Origin: CAYJLC01 sp044426345
Lineage (GTDB): Bacteria > Bacillota > Clostridia > Oscillospirales > Butyricicoccaceae
Length of the DNA stretch: 6,289 nt
NCBI GenBank assembly: GCA_044426345.1
Contig: JAWXUP010000107.1
Coordinates: 1 to 6,289, forward strand
Reading direction: 5' to 3'
A program made the translations under genes and the position numbers. Position 1 is the stretch's first letter. Every line of letters starts with the position of its first letter. Below are positions 1 to 6,074 of this stretch, in pieces. The notes below the pieces were generated by a model that was not told the DNA's origin, searched no databases, and worked only from the letters and a program-made list of their open reading frames with translations.

Positions 1-62
1 AAATAATATACATAAAAGTGCCATTTCTACTTTTATAATAGTTCACTTTTAAATAAAATATT

Positions 63-68
63 TATAAT
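63..68 (+). promoter_or_regulatory. Candidate -10 box (TATAAT) of the operon promoter
   Basis: A perfect TATAAT lies at 63-68, preceded by TT. The best upstream match to a -35 box is TTCACT at 42-47, four of six bases to TTGACA, but the spacer is only 15 bp, so the promoter would be weak or activator-dependent. Transcription would start near 74-76, and almost the whole leader RNA would then be the hairpin at 84-140. In such AT-rich DNA a TATAAT can occur by chance, and a second one is present at 34-39. The call rests on position just upstream of the first gene of the cluster. Confidence 0.35.
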
Positions 69-83
69 GAAAGTAAGAAAATT

Positions 84-140
84 ACCCTCTTTTTTAGTTA
101 CAACATAATTATTATTATGTAGTGACAGAAAAAAGAGGGT
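84..140 (+). promoter_or_regulatory. Long leader hairpin that sequesters the first gene's ribosome binding site
   Basis: ACCCTCTTTTTT at 84-95 is perfectly complementary to AAAAAAGAGGGT at 129-140 (12 bp). Inside this, 97-101 pairs with 122-126 (one G-U), and ACATAAT at 103-109 pairs with ATTATGT at 114-120 around a four-base loop (110-113). The only interruptions are A96 opposite A127/G128 and an A102/A121 mismatch. The 3' arm contains GAGGG (135-139), the Shine-Dalgarno of the TTG start at 148, so folding should hide the RBS. The stem is followed by TTTATATTTT (140-149), so it could also act as a weak intrinsic terminator or attenuator. The pairing is seen directly. The regulatory role is inference. 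Confidence 0.65.
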
Positions 141-147
141 TTATATT

Positions 148-1968
148 TTGAGTTTCAAAAAATTTATATATTTAATTTTGGATATACCGGTGGTCGTTAT
201 TTCGGTAGTAATCGCAGCAATGCTAAGGTTCGATTTTACGTTACCGACAGAATACTACGCTTACATAATAGAATTTATACCGATAGCTACTGTTAGCACA
301 ATCTTTTTCGGACTAATATTCGGTTCATATAATAATATGCTATCATATTTCGGTTTCTCGGAAATTTTCAAACAATTTGTAGTATCAATGAGCGTAGGTG
401 CAGTATTTTTGGTACTGAAAATAAGTGAAACGATGAACTTTCCTGGTTCAATAACAATCATGTATTGCGGAATTTTCTTCGCGTTTTCAAGTGCGATACG
501 TGGTATTCCTAGATTTCAACGTTATTTAATGAGTTTAACTGCGGTAAGACAAGGCACAAGCAAAAAAGTGCTAATAATCGGCGCTGGTAAAGCTGGTGCG
601 ATGGTAATTAAACAATTCGTGGACAACAAACAAGATGGATTTTTCCCAGTTGGTATTTTAGACGATGACAAATCAAAACACGGTCAAAAAATTGCTGGGG
701 TAAAGGTTTTGGGTAATATAGAACAAGCTAGTTCTTATGCCAAACTTCTACAAGCTGACGAAATTTTAGTAGCTATGCCGTCAGCATCAGAACAACAAAT
801 GATGAAAATTTTTGACCTAGTTGCAAACGCAAATTTGCCTACAAGAATTTTCCAAACTGCGGTTGATATTCAAAGTTATAAATCAGGCGATAAACGTGCG
901 CTTAAAGAAATTTCAATCGAAGATTTACTATTTAGAGATAGCATCAAAACAGACAACTCACTTAATCGTGAGTTTATTTGGGGTAAAACTGTTATCGTAA
1001 CAGGTGGGGCAGGGTCTATTGGTTCTGAACTTTGCCGTCAAATAATTAAAAATGGTGCAAAATTCTTAATCATTTTCGACATAAACGAAAACGGTCTTTT
1101 TGAGTTAAACGAAGAACTAAAAGGCGAGTTTGAATGGAAATACATCACTTGCTTGGGGTCGGTTCGTGACGTAAAACGTCTAAAAGCGGTTTTCAATACA
1201 TATAAACCAGACCTAGTTTTCCACGCTGCGGCGCATAAGCACGTACCAATGATGGAAATTAACCCTTTCGAGGCTGTAAAAAATAACGTGTTAGGTACTC
1301 GCAATGTTATAGAATGTGCTGTCGAGTTCAAAAGCAAGAAATTCACGCTAATTTCAACCGACAAAGCAGTAAACCCAACCAATGTAATGGGTGCTACAAA
1401 GCGTATTTGTGAATTGCTCGTTAAAGCTTACAGCAATCAAAATACTGAAATGGTAGCAGTACGTTTCGGCAATGTTTTAGGTTCAAATGGTTCGGTAATC
1501 CCACTGTTTAAAAAGCAAATTGCGGCAGGTGGACCAGTTACTGTTACGCACAAAGATATGACTAGATATTTTATGACTATTCCAGAGGCAGTTTCTCTAG
1601 TGCTATCGGCTGGAGCGAGTGCAAAAGGTTCAGAACTTTTCGTGCTAGATATGGGACAACCTGTTAAAATTTATGATTTAGCAGTTAATTTAATTCGCCT
1701 TTCAGGACTTAGACCTTTCGAAGATATCGACATAAAAGAGGTCGGATTAAGGCCTGGAGAAAAAATGTACGAAGAGCTGAAATTGGGTACAGAAGTTGTT
1801 GATAAAACTTCGCATAAAAAAATCTTTGTAATGAAAGATGAAGGGGTCGGAAAAGAACGAGTGGCCGACAGCATTAACAAGCTTACAAAATTAGCCAATG
1901 AGCAAAAAGACGAGCAATTATTGAGAGATACATTATTTGATTTAATCAAGGATAAAGAAACCGTTTAG
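148..1968 (+). CDS. capD: CapD/PglF/WbpM-family membrane UDP-N-acetylhexosamine 4,6-dehydratase
   Basis: This 606-residue protein has the usual length and layout of long-form NDP-sugar dehydratases. About four hydrophobic membrane segments lie at roughly 8-25, 39-60, 77-92 and 101-118. A first Rossmann fold follows with GAGKAG at 145-150 (CoA-binding-like domain, about 139-235). The catalytic short-chain dehydrogenase-type domain has GGAGSIG at 286-292 for NAD(P) binding. S403, TDK (404-406), M414 and K418 form the Ser-Met-Lys arrangement known for WbpM/PglF, in which Met replaces the usual Tyr. The family signature GLRPGEKMYEEL is at 533-544. Members convert UDP-GlcNAc to UDP-2-acetamido-2,6-dideoxy-4-keto-hexose at the inner membrane face, feeding FucNAc, QuiNAc or bacillosamine synthesis. 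The TTG start is chosen because GAGGG lies 8 bases upstream and the N-terminal membrane helix needs it; the next in-frame ATG (codon 25) would cut that helix off. The exact sugar product is not decided by the sequence. Confidence 0.93.
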   Translation: MSFKKFIYLILDIPVVVISVVIAAMLRFDFTLPTEYYAYIIEFIPIATVSTIFFGLIFGSYNNMLSYFGFSEIFKQFVVSMSVGAVFLVLKISETMNFPGSITIMYCGIFFAFSSAIRGIPRFQRYLMSLTAVRQGTSKKVLIIGAGKAGAMVIKQFVDNKQDGFFPVGILDDDKSKHGQKIAGVKVLGNIEQASSYAKLLQADEILVAMPSASEQQMMKIFDLVANANLPTRIFQTAVDIQSYKSGDKRALKEISIEDLLFRDSIKTDNSLNREFIWGKTVIVTGGAGSIGSELCRQIIKNGAKFLIIFDINENGLFELNEELKGEFEWKYITCLGSVRDVKRLKAVFNTYKPDLVFHAAAHKHVPMMEINPFEAVKNNVLGTRNVIECAVEFKSKKFTLISTDKAVNPTNVMGATKRICELLVKAYSNQNTEMVAVRFGNVLGSNGSVIPLFKKQIAAGGPVTVTHKDMTRYFMTIPEAVSLVLSAGASAKGSELFVLDMGQPVKIYDLAVNLIRLSGLRPFEDIDIKEVGLRPGEKMYEELKLGTEVVDKTSHKKIFVMKDEGVGKERVADSINKLTKLANEQKDEQLLRDTLFDLIKDKETV

Positions 1969-1970
1969 AA

Positions 1971-1977
1971 AAGGAGG
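1971..1977 (+). promoter_or_regulatory. Strong Shine-Dalgarno of the helicase gene
   Basis: AAGGAGG is a near-perfect anti-16S match, 7 bases before the ATG at 1985 and only 2 bases after the dehydratase stop codon. It is the strongest ribosome binding site in the window. It suggests the helicase is translated efficiently from the same message as the dehydratase. Confidence 0.8.
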
Positions 1978-1984
1978 GTGCACG

Positions 1985-4459
1985 ATGATAAAGCTTTACG
2001 AACACAACGAAAAAGCGTACAAATCAGTTGTTCAGCGATTTGAAAAAGTTAATAAAACATCGGTAATTCACCCAACTGGAACGGGGAAATCTTACATAGC
2101 GTTCAGACTTTGCGAAGAAAATCCAGATAAAAAAATATGCTGGTTATCTCCGAGTGAGTATATTTTTAAAACGCAAGTTGAAAGTTTGGAGCAAAAACAC
2201 GAGGAAATTCCTCGAAATATAGAGTTTTTTACTTACGCAAAACTTATATATATGTCTGAAACTGAATTTGATGCAATAAAACCAGATTTCATCATTTTAG
2301 ACGAATTTCATAGATGTGGAGCTGAATTTTGGGGAGAAAAAGTGCAATTATTACTCGAAAATAACCAAAATGCGAAAGTTTTAGGACTTACTGCGACACA
2401 TATTCGATATTTAGATAACGCACGTGATATGGTTGAGGAAATTTTTGATGGAGATATTGCCTCAGAAATAACTTTAGGTGAGGCTATCGTTCGTGGAATT
2501 TTGCCAACACCAAAATATATCACTGCAATTTACGAAAAAGCCATTGAACGATACGAAACTAAGGTTAAAAAACTTAAAAATAAGGCAGTTTTTGAGAAAT
2601 CAAACAAATATTTGGAAGATTTGAAACGTGCTTTGCAAGAATCGGAAGGTTTAGTGCAAATTTTCTCTCGTCATATGAAAAAAGGTGAAAAATATATCGC
2701 ATTTTGCTCAGACAAAGAGCATTTAGACGAAATGATGTCTATGTCACAAGAGTGGTTCGAGCACGTAGACCGAGATTTTAAATCATACGTTGCGTACTCG
2801 CTTGACCCAGAAACGGAAAAATCTTTTGCTGATTTCAAAGCTGATAACAGCGAAAATTTGAAGATTTTATTTTGCATAGATATGCTGAATGAAGGTGTTC
2901 ACGTTGAGGATATAACAGGAGTTATTTTGCTTAGACCTACAGTTTCACCGATTTTGTACAAGCAACAAATTGGTAGAGCATTGTCAACTAGTGGCAAAAG
3001 TGAGCCGATAATTTTTGATATAGTGAATAACTTTGAAAATCTATACTCGCTTGGTTCAATTCAAAGCGAAATGAACGAAAGTCTTCAGTATTTCAGAAAA
3101 AACGATAAGATTGACAAGATTATTTCAGAAAAATTCAATATTTATGAAGAAGTTCCAAACGCTAGAGTGCTTTTCAACAGCTTACAAGAAAGTATGACGG
3201 CGAGTTTTGACACAATGTTTGAATTTGCGAAAGAATACTACGAAAAACACGAAAATTTGAATATGCCGATTGCGTATAAAACAGCTGAAGGCTTTGCTTT
3301 AGGTGGATTTATTGCCCGTCAAAGAGCGATTCGTAAAGGCACAACGCTTGGTTACTTAGATGATAGCAGAATTGAAAAGCTAAATTCGATTGGTATGGTC
3401 TGGGAAGGTCGTAAAGAGTCTAGTTTCATAAAAAATATGCGACTATGCGAAGAATATTATGAAAAATACTGCGATTTAATCGTTAAGTATAACTTTGAGT
3501 GTGATGATGGAACGAATTTAGGTAACTTCATAAGCGTTATGCGTAAAAAATACATAAAAAACGAACTTTCTGAAGAAATTATTCAAAAACTTGAAAGTAT
3601 CGGTATGGTTTGGGATGTGAATTCGAATATTTTCGAAGAAAATTACAAATTATGCTTAGAATTTTACGAGAAATTCAAACATTTAGATATTCCAGCTGCG
3701 TATAAAAGCGAAAGTGGTTATATACTCGGAGCGTGGATTGCTGATATGCGCAGAAAATATAAAAATGGCAAACTTTCAGACTATGAAATTGAGAAACTTG
3801 ACAAAATTGATATGATTTGGGATAAAAAACGCGAAGTTTTATGGGAAAAAGCGTACAAAAAGGCTCAAAAATATTTTGAAATTCACGGAAATATTGATAT
3901 AAACACGAAATATGTAACCGATGACGGCTACAACCTTGGTAGCTGGGTGAAAGTTCAGCGAAATACTGGAAAAGAGAAACTTGACATGGCGAAAGTGCAA
4001 AAGCTTGATGCTATTAATTTTGTGTGGGATAAGAAAAAATCGAGAAAAGCTAAAACTTGGCTTGATATTTATGCCCTTGCAAAGCAATTTTATGAGCAAA
4101 ATGGTCACTTGAACATACCATCAGATTTTGTCAGCGAAGATGTTTGGCTTGGTGATTGGCTAAGACTTCAAAAAAATATTTACCGTCAAAAAGTTAAAGG
4201 TGATTTGTCTAGCGAGCAGATAAAAATGCTTGAAGATATTGGAATTGATTGGCTAAGTTCGGTTGAACGTGCGTGGGAAAATAGATATAACTATGCGTAT
4301 TTGGCGTATGTTAAAAATGGTGATGCTAGAGATGTTAATGGCTTGGGCATCGACCAAAAATATATGCGAAAATGGATCGCAAAGCAACAAAAAGCAATGA
4401 AAGAAGGCACTATACCTCAAAATTACGAGGTAAGGCTAAGAGATATTGGGATAAGTTAG
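1985..4459 (+). CDS. DEAD/DEAH-like superfamily 2 helicase with C-terminal HA-repeat array
   Basis: This 824-residue protein has a complete SF2 helicase core resembling the ResIII/type III restriction-type family. Motif I is TGTGKS at 31-36 (Walker A), motif II is DEFH at 106-109, and motif III is LTATH at 135-139. A second RecA-like domain follows, with KYIAFCSD at 236-243, NEGVHVED at 302-309 (motif V-like) and QQIGRALS at 327-334 (motif VI, arginine R331). From about residue 405 to the end it consists of tandem repeats of about 70 residues matching the helicase-associated (HA, PF03457-type) pattern. No nuclease, methylase or restriction-specificity domain is visible, and no signal peptide or membrane segment. 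The family is expected to use ATP to translocate on or remodel nucleic acid; its target here is unknown. It lies 16 bases after the dehydratase and 9 before the sugar transferase, on the same strand. GCG alanine codons are frequent, as in the dehydratase, so composition does not mark it as a recent newcomer. Confidence 0.9.
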   Translation: MIKLYEHNEKAYKSVVQRFEKVNKTSVIHPTGTGKSYIAFRLCEENPDKKICWLSPSEYIFKTQVESLEQKHEEIPRNIEFFTYAKLIYMSETEFDAIKPDFIILDEFHRCGAEFWGEKVQLLLENNQNAKVLGLTATHIRYLDNARDMVEEIFDGDIASEITLGEAIVRGILPTPKYITAIYEKAIERYETKVKKLKNKAVFEKSNKYLEDLKRALQESEGLVQIFSRHMKKGEKYIAFCSDKEHLDEMMSMSQEWFEHVDRDFKSYVAYSLDPETEKSFADFKADNSENLKILFCIDMLNEGVHVEDITGVILLRPTVSPILYKQQIGRALSTSGKSEPIIFDIVNNFENLYSLGSIQSEMNESLQYFRKNDKIDKIISEKFNIYEEVPNARVLFNSLQESMTASFDTMFEFAKEYYEKHENLNMPIAYKTAEGFALGGFIARQRAIRKGTTLGYLDDSRIEKLNSIGMVWEGRKESSFIKNMRLCEEYYEKYCDLIVKYNFECDDGTNLGNFISVMRKKYIKNELSEEIIQKLESIGMVWDVNSNIFEENYKLCLEFYEKFKHLDIPAAYKSESGYILGAWIADMRRKYKNGKLSDYEIEKLDKIDMIWDKKREVLWEKAYKKAQKYFEIHGNIDINTKYVTDDGYNLGSWVKVQRNTGKEKLDMAKVQKLDAINFVWDKKKSRKAKTWLDIYALAKQFYEQNGHLNIPSDFVSEDVWLGDWLRLQKNIYRQKVKGDLSSEQIKMLEDIGIDWLSSVERAWENRYNYAYLAYVKNGDARDVNGLGIDQKYMRKWIAKQQKAMKEGTIPQNYEVRLRDIGIS
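3197..4456 (+). repeat. Six tandem HA-type protein repeats in the helicase C-terminus
   Basis: Five clear repeats span about residues 405-474, 482-544, 551-614, 620-683 and 692-757, with a degenerate sixth at 764-824. Each has an aromatic-rich helix (such as EYYEK), a G-x-x-LG-x-W/F turn, a basic stretch, and a closing L-x-x-I-x-x-x-W. The closing tryptophans are at 473, 543, 612, 681 and 756, a period of 69-75 residues. The sixth repeat has MRKW instead of LG-x-W and ends at IGIS, just before the expected tryptophan. HA domains are generally thought to bind nucleic acid, so the array may extend the substrate footprint. These are protein-level repeats that have diverged in DNA sequence. Confidence 0.75.
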
Positions 4460-4468
4460 AGGAATTTT

Positions 4469-5080
4469 ATGTATAAAAAGTTTTTTAAAAGATTTATAGA
4501 TATTGTACTGTCGATAGCAGGGATTGTCGTGTTGGCGATACCTATGTTGATTGTGGCAATTATTATAAAAGTCGACTCAAAAGGACCTGTTTTATTCAAA
4601 CAAGTGCGAGTTGGCAAAGACAAAAAACCGTTTACTATACTAAAATTCCGCTCGATGGCTCAAGATACACCGAAAAATGTACCAACACATATGTTAGGTT
4701 CGGCGACGTCGTACATCACGAAGTTTGGTGCGTTTATGAGGAAAACGTCAATCGATGAATTTCCACAACTTTTTTGCATTTTAAAAGGCGATATGACCAT
4801 CATTGGTCCGCGTCCGTGTCTTTTTAATCAAGAAGACTTGATGGAAGAACGCGAAAAATATGGCGCAAATAACTTGAAACCAGGTCTTACAGGTTGGGCA
4901 CAAGTTAACGGTCGTGACGAGTTGCCAATAGACGTAAAAGCACGATTTGACGGTGAATATGTAGAAAAAATGAGCTTTTTGTTTGATGTAAAGTGCTTTT
5001 GCTTGACGTTTATTAGGGTTCTTAAAAAAGATGGAGTTCAAGAGGGTAAAAAAGAAGAAAAAGAAGAGGTTTCGGTTTAA
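4469..5080 (+). CDS. CapM/PglC-type undecaprenyl-phosphate sugar-1-phosphate transferase
   Basis: This 203-residue protein is a minimal monotopic phosphoglycosyl transferase (bacterial sugar transferase family), about as long as PglC and CapM and lacking the extra N-terminal domain of WbaP-type enzymes. An N-terminal hydrophobic segment (about 10-33) has a central proline at P25, typical of the re-entrant membrane helix. The conserved cytoplasmic elements are FKQVRVG (43-49), KFRSM (59-63), the catalytic Asp-Glu pair D96-E97 in TSIDEFPQ, GPRP (113-116), and KPGLTGWAQVNGRDE (137-151). The enzyme moves a sugar phosphate from a UDP-sugar to undecaprenyl phosphate, the first membrane step of repeat-unit assembly. 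The DTP...SYITK...RKTSIDE stretch recalls S. aureus CapM (from memory), which uses UDP-FucNAc and would fit the dehydratase upstream. AGAGGA (4458-4463) overlaps the helicase stop, 5 bases before this ATG, which favours translational coupling. The gene ends in a charged Lys/Glu tail and tandem stops TAA-TGA. Confidence 0.93.
   Translation: MYKKFFKRFIDIVLSIAGIVVLAIPMLIVAIIIKVDSKGPVLFKQVRVGKDKKPFTILKFRSMAQDTPKNVPTHMLGSATSYITKFGAFMRKTSIDEFPQLFCILKGDMTIIGPRPCLFNQEDLMEEREKYGANNLKPGLTGWAQVNGRDELPIDVKARFDGEYVEKMSFLFDVKCFCLTFIRVLKKDGVQEGKKEEKEEVSV
5048..5069 (+). repeat. Polypurine tract with a 9-base tandem repeat at the sugar transferase 3' end
   Basis: Twenty-two consecutive purines contain AAAAAGAAG twice in tandem (5049-5057 and 5058-5066). 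The period is in frame and encodes a Lys-Glu-Glu repeat in the non-conserved C-terminal tail. Gain or loss of units would lengthen or shorten the tail without shifting frame. The low-complexity sequence may be chance in a lysine/glutamate-rich tail. Confidence 0.5.
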
Positions 5081-5119
5081 TGAAAAATAACATGTTTTAA
5101 AGATACATAGGAGTTTAAT

Positions 5120-6013
5120 ATGTCAGGAAAATATTTAGTGAGTATAATTATTACTACATTCCGAAGAGAACGTGAGTTTAGGGAGGCTGTTAAATCAGCT
5201 TTAAGACAAAATTATGATAATATTGAAGTAATAGTTGTTGATGATAATGCAGATAAAATATGGAATGATAAAGTAGCTGATATTATAAATGAAGTATGTA
5301 GTAATAAAATAATTTATATAAAAAATATTGCAAATATGGGTTCAGCAAAATCACGAAATAAGGGAGTAAACCTTGCAAAGGGTGATTATATAACATTTTT
5401 AGATGATGATGATTTGTATTTTGAAGAAAAAATTAAAACACAAATTGAAAGCATGCTTCTTATAGATGCAGATTATAGCATAACTGATTTATATTTATAT
5501 ACCGAGAATAATAACTTGATAGAAAAGAGATGCCGTAATTATATTAAGGATTACTCGACTAAAATGTTGCAACGATATCATATGATGTATCATTTGACAG
5601 GGACTGATACACTTATGTTTAAAACAGACTATATAAAAAAAATCGGTGGTTTTGGTAATATTGATGTGGGCGATGAATTTTATTTGATGCACAATGCTAT
5701 TATAGCTGGTGGAAAATTCAATTATCTTCCACAATGTCATGTAAAAGCATATGTACATACACAAAATGCTGGAATATCTATAGGAGGTAGTAAAATAAAA
5801 GGTGAAAAACAATTATATGAGTATAAAAAAAAGTTTTTCAAAGAATTTGATACTAAAACTATAAAACATATAAAAATGCGACACCATGCAGTATTAGCTT
5901 TTGCATTCATAAGAAAAAGGGAATATATAAGATTCATAATAGAAGCTTTTAAATCTTTTATAAGCGCACCATTAATTTGCATAAAGTTTTTAGCAGAAAC
6001 AATTCTAAATTAG
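5120..6013 (+). CDS. Family 2 (GT-A fold) glycosyltransferase
   Basis: This 297-residue protein begins with the classic GT2 nucleotide-sugar domain: VSIIITTFRRE (7-17), the IEVIVVDDNAD strand (35-45), NMGSAKSRNKGV (72-83), and the metal-binding acidic motif FLDDDDLY at 93-100. D185-E186 is placed like the acidic catalytic-base motif (ED-type) of the family. No clear membrane span is present; the C-terminal 50 residues are basic and hydrophobic, consistent with peripheral membrane attachment. It would add a sugar to the lipid-linked acceptor started by the upstream transferase; donor and linkage cannot be read from sequence. TAGGAG (5108-5113) precedes the ATG by 6 bases. Composition differs sharply from its neighbours: one 60-base line (5281-5340) is 15% GC against 43% at 1141-1200, and none of its 18 alanines uses GCG, which is common in the genes before it. 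This suggests separate origin. Confidence 0.9.
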   Translation: MSGKYLVSIIITTFRREREFREAVKSALRQNYDNIEVIVVDDNADKIWNDKVADIINEVCSNKIIYIKNIANMGSAKSRNKGVNLAKGDYITFLDDDDLYFEEKIKTQIESMLLIDADYSITDLYLYTENNNLIEKRCRNYIKDYSTKMLQRYHMMYHLTGTDTLMFKTDYIKKIGGFGNIDVGDEFYLMHNAIIAGGKFNYLPQCHVKAYVHTQNAGISIGGSKIKGEKQLYEYKKKFFKEFDTKTIKHIKMRHHAVLAFAFIRKREYIRFIIEAFKSFISAPLICIKFLAETILN

Positions 6014-6074
6014 AGTTTTATTTAAATCGCGATACACAATATAAAAATTATTAAATCATAAAGAGGAAAGTATT

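Noticed and set aside
34..39. TATAAT as the -10 box of the main promoter
   Set aside because: There is no acceptable -35 hexamer at 16-18 bp upstream. The copy at 63-68 is slightly better placed, though neither is strong.
67..108. A 13-codon leader ORF (ATG at 67, TAA at 106) overlapping the 5' arm of the hairpin, as in peptide-controlled attenuation
   Set aside because: There is no Shine-Dalgarno before it, its ATG overlaps the candidate -10 box, and the peptide has no run of a regulatory amino acid.
84..140. Invertible promoter (phase-variable DNA switch) bounded by the 12-bp inverted repeats
   Set aside because: The segment between the arms is only 33 bases and itself forms the inner stems, so it holds no promoter. 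No recombinase gene is in the window.
1038..1382. Antisense open frame of 114 codons inside the dehydratase gene
   Set aside because: It lies within the conserved catalytic domain of a confident gene, has no recognisable motif, and is explained as a by-product of the sense codons.
1985..4459. Restriction-modification or other multi-gene defence system built on the helicase
   Set aside because: No methyltransferase, nuclease, specificity subunit or other defence domain is visible in the helicase or its neighbours, all of which are glycan enzymes.
5495..5812. Antisense open frame of 105 codons inside the GT2 gene
   Set aside because: The encoded peptide is a low-complexity aromatic sequence expected from an AT-rich complement strand, and it overlaps a clear glycosyltransferase.
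6020..6033. Overlapping palindromes ATTTAAAT and ATCGCGAT in the spacer before the aminotransferase
   Set aside because: Short palindromes without matching copies elsewhere in the window or a T-tail do not support an operator, terminator or attachment site.
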